Notes: generated by a model not told the origin, from the sequence alone. 64,000 nt of DNA from Kitasatospora herbaricolor (GCF_030813695.1 NZ_JAUSVA010000002.1:930001-994000); one strand, 5' to 3'. Counted from the first letter of the stretch, positions 25,242 to 34,351 are shown. Translations and numbers: made by a program.

Positions 25242-26324
25242 TCAGCCGGGAGAGCCGGTCCAGACGACGTCGCGGCGCTTCGAGCCGTCGCCGTGGTCGA
25301 ACCGGACCGAGATGGTGTCCGTCGAGCCGTTGGGCAGGGCGTACACCTCCTGGGCGGTGACCGACTGGCCGGGGTCGAGGGAGGCGGGGATCCTGGTGAT
25401 CCGGCCCGAGATGTCGACCAGGGGGAAGAGCAACTTGTCGTTGGCGTCCTTGACGAAGAGCAACTGCGAGCCGGTCAGCGACAGCGGCGTCGAACCGGTG
25501 TTGACCACGGTGACGGCGAGAACGACGACCTTCGCGTTCTCGGGGGCCTTGGACACGGACCTGTCCGGGACGAACGGTTGCGGAGCCGCCAGGCTGATCT
25601 TCAGCCCGGTCTCCCCGTACGTGTAGGACCCGCCGAACGACAGCCTTCGGGCCTGCTCGTCCGCGGCCCGCTTCTGCTTCTCGGCCTCGAACTGTTCGAG
25701 CTGCCGCGCCACCTCCTCGCGTTGCCGCGCCACCTTGTCGCGCTGCCGTTCCGCTTCGGCGTCGGCAGCAGCCGTCGCGGAACGCTGCTCCTCCCTGACG
25801 TTGTGCACCTGCACCACGACGAGTACCCCGCCGGTGACCGAGGCGAGGAGCCCGACGGCACCGAGGATCACGCCCGTGAGGGCGATGCCGCGGTTGGTCG
25901 CCAGGCCCTTGCGGACGTGACTCAGCGCGATGGCGCCGAGGATGACGGCCAGCAGCGCCGGGAGCCAGGCGAGCCAGAAGAAGACGATCAACAGTCCGAG
26001 GACGGCACCGACGATCCCGAGCGTCATGGCCGCCACGCCGAGCCCGTTCCGGGGCTGCGGCGCGGGCTGCAGGAACGGCCAGTACGGCACGCCGGTGCCC
26101 GCCCCCGCGTTCATGTCCGGCCCCGGCACCGCCGCCGGGACCTGGGCCGGAGCTGCGGCCGGAACCGGTTCCGGTATGCCCTCCGCCGCTGGAGTTGGAG
26201 CTGGACCTGCAGGCGCAGCCGGCGCCGGGGTGGGCCCGGACCCGGACCCGGGCGGCGCCCAGGGGTTCACAGCGGCCGGATCCCCGGCGGCCTGCTGGGT
26301 GCCGGACTTGACGGCTTCGGTCAT
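25242..26324 (-). CDS. DUF4190/DUF4352-type membrane protein with Pro/Ala-rich N-terminus
   Basis: A 360-residue protein. Residues 1-90 are Pro/Ala/Gly-rich and disordered. Two or three membrane segments follow (GLGVAAMTLGIVGAVLGLLIVFFWL to LAVILGAIALS, then GIALTGVILGAVGLLASV), the DUF4190 pattern. Next is a charged coiled coil (EAERQRDKVARQREEVARQ) of about 45 residues. The last 110 residues form a beta-sandwich resembling DUF4352/TRF2-like surface domains (VVVLAVTVVNTGSTPLSLTGSQLLF). It is probably exposed outside the membrane. Start is ATG with AAGGACC upstream. Function unknown. Confidence 0.75.
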   Translation of the reverse strand: MTEAVKSGTQQAAGDPAAVNPWAPPGSGSGPTPAPAAPAGPAPTPAAEGIPEPVPAAAPAQVPAAVPGPDMNAGAGTGVPYWPFLQPAPQPRNGLGVAAMTLGIVGAVLGLLIVFFWLAWLPALLAVILGAIALSHVRKGLATNRGIALTGVILGAVGLLASVTGGVLVVVQVHNVREEQRSATAAADAEAERQRDKVARQREEVARQLEQFEAEKQKRAADEQARRLSFGGSYTYGETGLKISLAAPQPFVPDRSVSKAPENAKVVVLAVTVVNTGSTPLSLTGSQLLFVKDANDKLLFPLVDISGRITRIPASLDPGQSVTAQEVYALPNGSTDTISVRFDHGDGSKRRDVVWTGSPG

Positions 26325-26568
26325 GCGGTGGTCCTTCGGGTGGATCGGGCCGTGGACGGGTGTTCAGGTCGAATCCCGCAGTCTGCCTGACGAACACCCA
26401 GATGGCGACTCGTTTCTCCGCAGGTCGGGAGCGGTCAGCTCCACGTGCAGGTGAGCCGCACGGCTCCGCCCGGCAGCACCGCCTGGTCGGCGTGCACGAA
26501 GGTGCGGGGTTACCGGCCCGACGGCTGCTGCAAGTGCCCGGCTCGCAACGTCGGCTGCACGCGATCGA
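26325..26568. other. Non-coding gap
   Basis: No gene is supported between 26325 and the hairpin at 26569. One frame reads GYRPDGCCKCPARNVGCT (about 26511-26562), which may be a fragment of an unidentified protein but has no start or stop context. Confidence 0.4.
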
Positions 26569-26593
26569 GGGGCGGTCTCATGAAGACCGCCCC
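26569..26593 (-). terminator. Hairpin downstream of the MMPL gene
   Basis: GGGGCGGTCT pairs perfectly with AGACCGCCCC across a 5-base loop. It lies 92 bases past the MMPL stop on the minus strand, immediately beyond the 78-bp direct repeat. Confidence 0.6.
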
Positions 26594-26594
26594 C

Positions 26595-26672
26595 TGATGG
26601 GGCATCAGGCCGCCGCAGTCACCGCGCACAACCTCTGAGCAGGCAAGACATCGAAGTCGTGCTGGAGTACCA
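26595..26672 (+). repeat. 78-bp direct repeat, copy 1
   Basis: This stretch aligns without gaps to 31520-31597 in the same orientation with roughly 12 mismatches, including an identical core CTGAGCAGGCAAGACATCGA. It ends 12 bases before the MMPL stop codon. No open frame is conserved through both copies. Confidence 0.85.
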
Positions 26673-26684
26673 ACTGCTCGCCGG

Positions 26685-28877
26685 TCAGGGCACCGGGACG
26701 CGGTACGGCTCCGGGACCGGCTCGGCCCGGTGGTCGTGGCGGGCCTGGCGCAGCGGCCACCAGAGGGCGCGGCCGAGCAGGGCGGCGACGGCGGGCACCA
26801 GGACCAGGGACAGGACGACCGCGGAGAGCAGGATGCCGAGCGTCAGCGCGAAGGCGACTTGTTCACTGCCCGGGGTGGCGGCGAGGGTCGCGAAGGATCC
26901 GGCCAGGACCAGGCCGGCCGTGGCGATGGCGGGCGTGGTGTGCCGTACGGCGCGGGCGACGGCGGCGCGGGGCGGGCCGGGGCGCTGCATCTCTTCGCGG
27001 ATCCGGTCGGTGATGAGGATGTTGTAGTCGGTGCCCAGCGCCACGACGAACAGGAACAGCACCAGCGGGAGGGTGAAGCTGACGCCCGGTTCGCCCAGCC
27101 CGTGCTGGAACAGCAGGGTCGCGGCGCCGAGGGTGGCGGCGAAGCCGAGCCCGACCGAGAGCATCAGGACCACCGGGGCGAGCAGGCTGCGCAGGAGCAG
27201 CAGCAGGATCAGGGCGATCAGGGCGGCCGCGACCGGGAAGACGACCGCCAGGTCGTGGTCGACGGCGGTGGAGATGTCGGCGAAGATCGCCGCCGTGCCG
27301 CCCACGTGGGCGCTGGTCCCGGCGGGTGTGTGGGCGGCGACCGCGGCGCGGACGGGGCCGGAGGCCAGGTCACGGGCGCGTCGGCTCTGCGGGTCTGCGG
27401 TGAGGTAGAGGTCGATCCGGGCTGCGCGGCGGTCCCCGTTGAGGACGGTGCCGCCCGTCTTGCCGACGCCCTCGACCTGGGTGAGGGCGTGGGCGAGGCC
27501 GTCGAGCCGGTCGGGGGTGAGGGTGGTGCCGTCCGTGGTGACGACGTAGACGCTCGTCGGGTCGGAGACGCCGGCCGGCAGGGTGCGGGAGATCTCGGCG
27601 GCGGTGGCGGCGGCCGGGGTCCGGGCGTCGGCGCCGCCGAGGCCGTAGTCCATCCGGATCCCGGTCATCCCGGCGGCCAGCGCGCCGAGCAGGGCGAGGG
27701 CGGCGAACAGCATCGGCAGCGGCCGCCGGGCGACGAGCGTGCCGAAGCGGGCGGCGAAGCCCTCGCCCGGCTGGCGGCGCAGGCTGCGGGAGGGCCAGAA
27801 CATGCCGCGGCCGCAGGCGGCGAGCAGGGCGGGCATCATGGTGAGGCTGCCCAGCAGCATGACCAGGACGGCGACGGCGATGGCCGGGCCGAGGGAGCGG
27901 AACTGGCCGAAGCTGGCCACGCCGAGGGTGGCGAAGGCGGCGACGATGGTCAGCGCGGCCGAGGTGATCGCGGTGCCCACCCGGGCGGTCACCTGGGTGG
28001 CGGCTTCGCGGGCGGGCTGCTCGGGCCGGGCCCGCAGGTGCTCGCGGAAGCGGAAGAGCAGGAAGAGCAGGTAGTCGACGCCGATGCCGAGCAGGACCAC
28101 GGAGACCAGCCCGGGGGTGCCGGCGTCGAGCTTGAGGCCGGTCAGCGTCGCGGCGACGGCCACGGCTCCGCCGGCCACACTGCCGATCATGGCGACGGCG
28201 AGCAGCGGCAGCAGGGCCGCCGCCACGCTGCGGAACACCAGCACGTTCAGCAGGACGATCAGCCCCATGACGAGCGCGCTGCCGACCTTCGCGGCGGTGC
28301 GGTGGGAGTCGGCGGTGTCCACGGCGTCGGCCAGTCCCCCGGTGAACCCGGTGCGCATCCCGGCGTCGGCGAACTGGGCTCGGGTGGCGTCCCGGAACGC
28401 CCGGTAGACGCCCTGGACGCCCTCGTCCGCGGCGCTGCCGGTCAGTTCGACGGAGAGCAGTTCGAAGCCGCGGTCGGGCGCCACCATGGCCGGGGCGACC
28501 CGGGGGGTCTGGGACCGGTCGGGGACGAGGAAGGCCGGCGCGTCGTCCTTCCTGGGCATGACGACCCGGCGCTGGGCGAGCTTCGCCCCCTCGGCCTCGA
28601 CCCGCTGCTGGTCGGCGGCGGTGAGCGCCTGGCCGTCGGTCCTGGCGACCAGCACCGTGACCGTGGTGGCGTCGGGGTTCATCCCGAAGTTCTCCTCGGC
28701 GATCCGCAGCGCGGCGGCCGAGTCGTAGCTCTTGGGCAGGAAGTCCCCGGTCTGGGACTGGGTGACGCGGTCGAGCAGCATCGGGCTCAGCAGGGCCAGG
28801 GAGATTCCCAGCACCACCCAGAGGGTGATCACCTTCCACGGGTTCCTGGTGGAGTATCCGGTCAGTGCGCGGATCAA
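26685..28877 (-). CDS. MMPL-family RND-type membrane transporter
   Basis: A 730-residue exporter; the TTG start has GGAGGA four bases upstream, and the longer reading frame before it is not protein-like. It has the MMPL layout: one N-terminal helix (VITLWVVLGISLALLSPMLL), an extracytoplasmic loop, five helices, then the same pattern again. Family motifs include GIGVDYLLFLLFRFRE in the first half and ALGTDYNILITDRIREE in the second, where the Asp residues carry protons. Such proteins export lipids or drugs. It diverges from a two-component system likely to control it, and the pair is bracketed by 78-bp repeats. Confidence 0.9.
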   Translation of the reverse strand: MIRALTGYSTRNPWKVITLWVVLGISLALLSPMLLDRVTQSQTGDFLPKSYDSAAALRIAEENFGMNPDATTVTVLVARTDGQALTAADQQRVEAEGAKLAQRRVVMPRKDDAPAFLVPDRSQTPRVAPAMVAPDRGFELLSVELTGSAADEGVQGVYRAFRDATRAQFADAGMRTGFTGGLADAVDTADSHRTAAKVGSALVMGLIVLLNVLVFRSVAAALLPLLAVAMIGSVAGGAVAVAATLTGLKLDAGTPGLVSVVLLGIGVDYLLFLLFRFREHLRARPEQPAREAATQVTARVGTAITSAALTIVAAFATLGVASFGQFRSLGPAIAVAVLVMLLGSLTMMPALLAACGRGMFWPSRSLRRQPGEGFAARFGTLVARRPLPMLFAALALLGALAAGMTGIRMDYGLGGADARTPAAATAAEISRTLPAGVSDPTSVYVVTTDGTTLTPDRLDGLAHALTQVEGVGKTGGTVLNGDRRAARIDLYLTADPQSRRARDLASGPVRAAVAAHTPAGTSAHVGGTAAIFADISTAVDHDLAVVFPVAAALIALILLLLLRSLLAPVVLMLSVGLGFAATLGAATLLFQHGLGEPGVSFTLPLVLFLFVVALGTDYNILITDRIREEMQRPGPPRAAVARAVRHTTPAIATAGLVLAGSFATLAATPGSEQVAFALTLGILLSAVVLSLVLVPAVAALLGRALWWPLRQARHDHRAEPVPEPYRVPVP

Positions 28878-29119
28878 GATTTCCTCCGGCGGTGGACGCG
28901 AGCGTCCGCAAGGTCGGTCTCGGCTCCGGGGGTTCCCGGCCGGGTTCCAGACCATCACCCGGGGCGGGTCGCGGACGTCCCCGCGACGGACGATCCGCAC
29001 CGGGGGCCCTGCTCCTCGGCCGGGCCCGGACCCGGGACCGTGGTCCTGGTCCGGCCCCCGTGATCGGCCGTGGGGACCATGCCGGGGCGGGGTGGGCCGA
29101 TGCCAGAATGGGGTCGTCG

Positions 29120-29191
29120 GGCCTGTTCAAAGCCTGTTCAGGGTCTCATCGGGCCCTGATCGGGCTCATCGGGGCTCGTCAGGGCTCATCG
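29120..29191. promoter_or_regulatory. Seven 10-bp iterations between MMPL and kinase genes
   Basis: The stretch divides into 10-mers with strong similarity: GCCTGTTCAA, AGCCTGTTCA, GGGTCTCATC, GGGCCCTGAT, CGGGCTCATC, GGGGCTCGTC, AGGGCTCATC. The period matches a helical turn. It lies 40 bases upstream of the kinase start, in the intergenic region shared with the MMPL gene, and is a plausible binding array for the response regulator. Confidence 0.6.
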
Positions 29192-29231
29192 GTTGGGCGC
29201 GGCGCGGGCCGGGCACGGAGGGGGAACGGAC

Positions 29232-30542
29232 ATGGGCGGTCATCAGCGCCCCACGCTGGACGCGGCACTCGGGGCGGACCCGGCGCACCCGGCACACCGG
29301 GCGAGCGGGAGCCCGGGGACCGGCGGGGTGGCGGTGGCGGACGCGCCGCCGGAGACCGACGGCGCGCCGTGGACCCACACCGACGCGCTGGTGGCCGCCG
29401 GCGCCTGCACGCTCGACCTGCTCAACTACCTGCTCTTCAGCGAGATGGACGGGGTACGCCGGGTGACCCCGCCGGGCCTGCTCCTCGTCGCACTGTCGGC
29501 CCTGCCGCTGCTCGTCCGGCGCCGCCACCCGGGGCCGGCGCTCGCCGTGGTCCTGGCCGTGGAGGCCGCGATCGACCTGTCCACACCGGCGAGCACCCAC
29601 TTCGGCGCCGTCCTGATGGTCAGCCTGTACTCGGTCGCCCGGGCCCGCCCCGCCCGGGTGACGGCGGCCGCCGCGGCGGCGACGACGGTGCTGACCGCTC
29701 TGAGCCAGAGCCACCTGCGCGTCCCCTCCTGGCAGGCGCTCGCCAGCGCCTCCTGCTCCACCCTGCTCGTGGCCGGCGCCGGCCTCGCCGTGGCGCGCTG
29801 GCAGCGGGAGGTCGCGGCCAACCGCAAACTGCTGGCCGACCGCGCGGTGGCCGACGAACGCCGCCGCATCGCAAGGGAGTTGCATGACATCGTGGCGCAC
29901 CACATCACCACCATGCAGCTGATGGCCGGCGGCGCCCGGGCCAACCTCGCCCACCCGGAGGTGGTCCGGGACGCCCTGGTCACCCTGGAGTCCTCCGGGC
30001 GGATGGCCCTGCGGGAGATGCGCCAGCTCCTGGACGTCCTGCGGGCCGGCGACGAACCGGACACCGCCCCGCCCTCGCCCCAGCCCGGGGCCGAGGACCT
30101 CGGCCGGCTGGTGGACGAGTCCCGGGTGGCCGGCCTGCCGACCGACCTCGGCGTCCACGGGCCCCGCCGCCCGCTGCCGCCCACCGTCGGCCTGACCGTC
30201 TTCCGGATCGTCCAGGAGGCTCTCACCAATGCCCGCAAGCACGCCGGGCCCGCCCGCGCGACCGTCACCCTGACGTACGGTCCGGACCGGGTCACCGTCG
30301 AGGTGCGCGACGACGGGGGCACGGCGGGCACGGGCGGCGCCGCACCGCAGGAGGCGGTGCCGGCCGGCGGCAGGAGCGGGTACGGCCTGATCGGCATGCG
30401 CGAGCGCGTCGCCCTGCACGGCGGCACCCTGCGGACCGGACCACGTCCGGAGGGCGGCTTCGCCGTCCTGGCCGACCTGCCGCTGGCCCCGGAGGAGACG
30501 GCCGACGCGGCCGTCCAGCACGGAACGGTGACGGCCAGGTGA
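29232..30542 (+). CDS. NarL-type sensor histidine kinase
   Basis: A 436-residue kinase from the ATG (MGGHQRPTL) after GAGGGGGA. A 60-residue polar start is followed by hydrophobic segments (about 60-190) with no large extracellular loop, so sensing is probably within the membrane. The HisKA_3 helix ERRRIARELHDIVAHH carries the phosphorylated His218. The ATPase domain shows VFRIVQEALTNARKHAG (N box) and SGYGLIGMRERV (G box). The stop overlaps the regulator start by four bases. Partner: the following LuxR-type regulator; likely target: the divergent MMPL gene. Confidence 0.9.
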   Translation: MGGHQRPTLDAALGADPAHPAHRASGSPGTGGVAVADAPPETDGAPWTHTDALVAAGACTLDLLNYLLFSEMDGVRRVTPPGLLLVALSALPLLVRRRHPGPALAVVLAVEAAIDLSTPASTHFGAVLMVSLYSVARARPARVTAAAAAATTVLTALSQSHLRVPSWQALASASCSTLLVAGAGLAVARWQREVAANRKLLADRAVADERRRIARELHDIVAHHITTMQLMAGGARANLAHPEVVRDALVTLESSGRMALREMRQLLDVLRAGDEPDTAPPSPQPGAEDLGRLVDESRVAGLPTDLGVHGPRRPLPPTVGLTVFRIVQEALTNARKHAGPARATVTLTYGPDRVTVEVRDDGGTAGTGGAAPQEAVPAGGRSGYGLIGMRERVALHGGTLRTGPRPEGGFAVLADLPLAPEETADAAVQHGTVTAR

Positions 30543-31270
30543 GCACGCAGGGCGACGGCCCGGTGAGGCCGAACGACGTCGGCCCGGTGGGCGCGGTGAC
30601 ACCGGGCATCCGGGTCCTCATCGCGGACGACCAGCCGCTGGTGCGGCGCGGCCTGTCCCTGATCCTCTCCCCCGACCCGTCCTTCGAGGTGGTGGGCGAG
30701 GCCGAGAACGGGGAGCAGGCCGTCACCGCCGCCCGCCTGCTGCGCCCCGACGTCGTGGTGATGGACATCCGGATGCCCGTGCTGGACGGGGTCGGCGCGA
30801 CCCAGGAGCTGGCCCGCACCCTCCCCTCCTGCCGAGTCCTCGCCCTCAGCACCTTCGACATGGACGAGTACGTGGTGGCCGCGCTGCGCGCCGGCGCCCA
30901 CGGGTTCCTGCCCAAGGACGTCTCGCCGGAGGAGCTGGGCGCGGCGATCCGCACCGTCCACGCCGGCGAGGCGGTGGTCGCCCCGCGCCTGCTCACCCGG
31001 CTGATCTCCACCTACGTCCGAGCCCCGGTCGGCACCCCGCCGCCGGTCACCGACACGGGCGGGCTGACGCCCCGGGAGGTCGAGGTGTGGCGGCTGATGG
31101 CCACCGGCCTCGACAACACCGAGATCGCCCGGGCCCTGGACATCAGCCTGTCGACGGTGAAGAACTACATCACCAGCATCTTCGGCAAGCTCTACGTCCG
31201 GGACCGCGCCCAGGCGGTCATCGCGGCCTACGAGTCCGGCCTGGTCACCGCACGTACGGGAGGCGGGTAG
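30539..31270 (+). CDS. NarL/LuxR-family response regulator
   Basis: A 243-residue regulator with an extended N-terminus (25 residues before VLIADDQPLVRRG). Receiver domain residues: D30/D31, phospho-acceptor D76 in VVMDIRMP, K126 in FLPKD. The C-terminal LuxR helix-turn-helix is LTPREVEVWRLMATGLDNTEIARAL with STVKNYITSIFGKL. GTG start overlapping the kinase stop, so synthesis is coupled. The 10-bp iterations upstream of the kinase are its best candidate target. Confidence 0.92.
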   Translation: MSTQGDGPVRPNDVGPVGAVTPGIRVLIADDQPLVRRGLSLILSPDPSFEVVGEAENGEQAVTAARLLRPDVVVMDIRMPVLDGVGATQELARTLPSCRVLALSTFDMDEYVVAALRAGAHGFLPKDVSPEELGAAIRTVHAGEAVVAPRLLTRLISTYVRAPVGTPPPVTDTGGLTPREVEVWRLMATGLDNTEIARALDISLSTVKNYITSIFGKLYVRDRAQAVIAAYESGLVTARTGGG

Positions 31271-31359
31271 CGGGGCCTTTCCGTCTGCGGGCTCCTGTCG
31301 ACCGCGAGCCCCACCTGCCCAGGTCCTGGACCGGGGATCGGGACCGCCGCCGCGCGGCG

Positions 31360-31512
31360 GTGATCCCCGACGAGCGGCAGTTCCGCACCAGGGGCCGGCT
31401 CGCCGAGGCCTTGGTCCTGCGCGCACCTGCCTACCAGCTGCCCGTCCCCTGGGTCACCGCCGACTCGGCTCACGGACAGGAAGGACGCTTCCGCCGACTG
31501 CTGGAAGAGTCC
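31360..31512 (+). mobile_element. IS701-like transposase fragment
   Basis: About 50 residues of one frame read VIPDERQFRTRGRLAEALVL, then LPVPWVTADSAHGQEGRFRRLLEES. The WVTADSxYGQ segment with its catalytic Asp is characteristic of IS701-family DDE transposases common in Streptomyces. The fragment begins and ends abruptly inside that domain; the expected GYVLAVPKSQ continuation is missing. The 78-bp direct repeat copy 2 starts eight bases later. Confidence 0.7.
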
Positions 31513-31519
31513 GTGGCGG

Positions 31520-31597
31520 TGATGGGACATCAGGCCGTCGTACTCACCGCGCGTAGCCGCTGAGCAGGCAAGACATCGAAGTCCTGCTGGAGTACCA
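31520..31597 (+). repeat. 78-bp direct repeat, copy 2
   Basis: Gap-free match to 26595-26672 in the same orientation. It follows the IS701-like fragment directly. The 4.85 kb between the two copies holds only the MMPL gene, the two-component system and the transposase fragment. Confidence 0.85.
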
Positions 31598-32610
31598 GGA
31601 CGCCGAGCGGTGAGCGGGGCGCACCGGCGCCCGGAGGTGGGACGGCTGCCGGTGCGGGCGTGGCGGACGCGCGCACCGGCGGCCCGGTGGATGGCAGGAT
31701 CGCCGTCCCTCAACGGCTCGCTGCCGCCGTCACGATCCGGATCCGAGCCGGCGCCGCTGTGCGAGGGGCGACGGCTCAGGGGGATTCCGAGTCGTGACGG
31801 AGTCTCACGGCGCCGAGCTGGTACGGCCCGCGGCCGCGGCCGCGCCGGTACCGACGGCGGTGACCTGCGCCGTGGAGGAGCGTGCCCCGCCGGGGGTTCC
31901 AGGGCAGCCCGGCGGGGAGGTCGAGAGCGCCGCCCGGCGCAGGGGTGGCGCCCTCGTCCATAGTCAGCATTTTCCAACATTTATCAACGGAAGGCAATAG
32001 TCGGCCCGGCGGTGCAGCTCGCCCCCGGAGCGACCTCGGGCCAACGGGCAGCGCGCGTGCGGAGCAGCAGAACGCGTCGGACGGGTGTCCGGGAATCCAC
32101 CACGACCGGACCGGAACCACCCGCAGGCCGGCAGCGGCCCCGTCGGGCGACGGATCCGAACCCGGCCGCCTGCCGTCCTCGATCCCCAGTCCCCGGAACT
32201 ACCTACCGGCCGCACTACCTAGGGTGCCCGCAGTCTCGGCGGGAACCGTGTCGGTTCGGTGTCCTCGCCGGTGTCGGAACCGGCGTGCGCGGAGGGCGGA
32301 ATGGAACGACGCCCGGGACGGGTCGCAGCCAGGCCCGGGCTCCGCCGGTCCGGACCGGCGGAGCACCTCGCGGCCCCGGCCGGGCGTCGTGGAGCCACCC
32401 GCAGCAGGTGGCCGAAGCCGAGAATGGAGCTGCCCGATGGACCCCGAAATCCCCGCCGTCCCGTTCGTCCCGGCCCCCCGGGAGGCCGGTGCGCGTCGCC
32501 TCGGCGCGGTGGCCCGTCTCCGACGTCGGAACCGTCCGCACACTGCGGAATGCCTGTGCAGTAGATTCATGCCGACGGACGACACTCTCGACGGCGGGTC
32601 TGGGGATCTG
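31598..32610. other. Kilobase-long region without a recognisable gene; AT-rich motif at 31968-31988
   Basis: No frame in this kilobase looks like a protein. At 31968-31988 two near-identical 10-mers stand head to tail, CATTTTCCAA and CATTTATCAA, in an AT-rich island. This is the motif shared with sites near the other DeoR gene and the P450 operon. A TAGATT box at 32562-32567 could be the -10 of the following regulator, giving a leader of about 35 bases. The long gap between motif and gene is unexplained. Confidence 0.5.
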
Positions 32611-33441
32611 GTGGCTGATCAAGGACTGCTCGCACATCAGCGCCGTGCGCTGATCATGGAAGCGATCCGGCGCGACGGTGCTGTCCGCGTGTCGGAGCTG
32701 GTCGAGCAGCTGGGCGTGTCGGACATGACCGTCCGGCGCGACCTGGACGCTCTGGCGCGCAGCGGCGATGTGGAGAAGGTGCACGGCGGCGCCGTGGGGC
32801 TGGTCGGCCGCACCGGTGACGAGGTCGGTTTCGCGGCCAAGAGCGGCCTGGAGCCGTCCGCCAAGCGGGCCATCGCGGAGGCGGCCGCCCTTCTGGTGAC
32901 GCCCGGCAGCGTGGTCGCGCTGGGCGGCGGCACCACGGTGCACGCCGTGGCGACCCGGCTGGTGAACGTCCCGGGGCTGACCGTGGTGACCAACTCGCTG
33001 CCGATCGCGCAGCTGCTGGAGTCCGAGGGCGTGAAGAGCCCGACCTCGCCGTCGGTCCTGCTCACCGGCGGCGCGCCGACCCCCTCGCAGGTGCTGGTCG
33101 GGCCGCTCGCCGACATGGTGATCGGTTCGCTGCACGTGGACCTGCTGATCCTCGGGACGCACGGCGCCTCCGGCCGGGCCGGGCTGACCACGCCGAACCT
33201 CGCCGAGGCACAGACCAACCGGGCCCTGATCGGGTGCGCCCGGCGGGTGGCCGTGGTCGCCGACCACACCAAGTGGGGCGTCACCGGCCTGAGCAGCTTC
33301 GCCGGCCTGCACGAGGTGGACTACTTCGTCACCGACGCCGGTCTCACGACGGAGGACCGCTCGGCCCTCGCCGAGGTGGTCGGCGAGCTGGTGATCGCGG
33401 AGGCCTCCGACGCCGCGGGCACGGACGCCCTGCCCGGCTAG
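32611..33441 (+). CDS. DeoR-family transcriptional regulator (paralogue of 18430-19242)
   Basis: A 276-residue regulator from GTG (MADQGLLAHQRRAL) after GGGGA; an in-frame ATG at 32569 overlaps the probable -10 and is rejected. The helix-turn-helix LVEQLGVSDMTVRRDLDALA and VEKVHGGAV match the first DeoR protein nearly word for word, as do TVVTNSLPI, LHVDLLILGTHG and ADHTKWGVTGLSSFAGL. The sugar-phosphate pocket therefore probably recognises a similar effector. It sits upstream of the ferredoxin/P450 pair, with the shared AT-rich motif on both sides of it. Confidence 0.88.
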   Translation: MADQGLLAHQRRALIMEAIRRDGAVRVSELVEQLGVSDMTVRRDLDALARSGDVEKVHGGAVGLVGRTGDEVGFAAKSGLEPSAKRAIAEAAALLVTPGSVVALGGGTTVHAVATRLVNVPGLTVVTNSLPIAQLLESEGVKSPTSPSVLLTGGAPTPSQVLVGPLADMVIGSLHVDLLILGTHGASGRAGLTTPNLAEAQTNRALIGCARRVAVVADHTKWGVTGLSSFAGLHEVDYFVTDAGLTTEDRSALAEVVGELVIAEASDAAGTDALPG

Positions 33442-34070
33442 GCCACCGCCGCCTCGGACCGCCGCTGCCGATTGCCGCCGCTCGCCTCGGGCGGGCGGGC
33501 GAGAGCCGCCGGCGCCCGCTGACGCGCGGCACCGGCGGCCCCGGGCCCACGATCAGGCCGACCCTCAGCGGCCGTGGGTGGTCCCACCGCCGACGGGACC
33601 ACGGCCCGCGCGACTCTGCGGGGCCGGACAGCTGGTCCGTCGGGACGGTGCTCCGATCCCCGCGAGGTGCGCGGGGTCGACCGGGGATCCCCCGCCGGCG
33701 ATGTCAGGGCAACCGGCGGGGGACGTTCGGGGGGCGGTCCGGCCCGGAGGTCCGGCCTCGACCGCACTCCAGAATCTACAACATTTTCGAACAGTTTTGC
33801 ACTCAATGCACCACGGAGTATCTCCGTCGCCAGGCGCGGACGACCCGAAGGCCCCCTCCCGGGCATGGCCGGCACTCCGCCGCGCCGCCCGCCCCAGGGC
33901 CCAGCCGTCCGTCCCGGGCCGGCGGCCTGCTCCCCCACCCCCGTTAATCGGCCATTCTCGTCCCGCCCGGCCCCGCACCATTCGTGTGCGACAGAGTGGC
34001 CGCTAGGTTGTGTGGACGCCAGTGGAGGACGGCCCCCGCCGCCCGCCGCCGCCCCACGGAGGTGTTCCGC
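33442..34070. promoter_or_regulatory. Upstream region of the ferredoxin/P450 operon with AT-rich motif
   Basis: 629 bases without a gene. An AT-rich island at 33773-33815 holds CAACATTTTCGAACAGTTTTGC (33778-33800), matching the motif at 31968-31988 at 13 of 17 aligned bases. A TAGGTT box at 34004-34009 is a possible -10 about 60 bases before the ferredoxin start, with only a weak -35 (TTCGTG, 33981-33986). Confidence 0.5.
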
Positions 34071-34280
34071 ATGCAGGTGATCCTCGATCAGGACCGTTGC
34101 TGCAGTTCGGGCCAGTGCGTCCTGACCGCGCCGGAGGTGTTCGGGCAGAGCGACGAGGACGGTCTGGTGACGCTCCGCCGGGCGCGCCCCGAACCGGGCC
34201 TGTACCCCGACGTCCGGCTGGCCGCCGTGCTCTGCCCCGGCGGCGCCATCACCGTGGAAGAAGCCACCGGGACACCGTGA
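34071..34280 (+). CDS. 3Fe-4S ferredoxin of the P450 redox-partner type
   Basis: A 69-residue ferredoxin; ATG start with GGAGG eight bases upstream. Cys10, Cys16 and Cys55 (DRCCSSGQC; VLCPGGAI) fit a single 3Fe-4S cluster, with an extra Cys11. Acidic residues around EDGLVTL fit docking to a reductase and a P450. It ends 71 bases before the P450 start, so they form one operon in which it passes electrons to the P450. Confidence 0.88.
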   Translation: MQVILDQDRCCSSGQCVLTAPEVFGQSDEDGLVTLRRARPEPGLYPDVRLAAVLCPGGAITVEEATGTP

Positions 34281-34351
34281 CATCCGCCGCGCGCCGGCCG
34301 CCCGCCCCGGGTGGCCGGCCCCGCGCGCGGCCGGAAACGGAAGGACTCATC

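Noticed and set aside
32437-32610. An upstream ATG (32437) or the ATG at 32569 as start of the second DeoR gene
   Set aside because: The added residues have no counterpart in the paralogue, and a probable -10 box lies at 32562-32567; GTG 32611 has a ribosome site and matches the paralogue.
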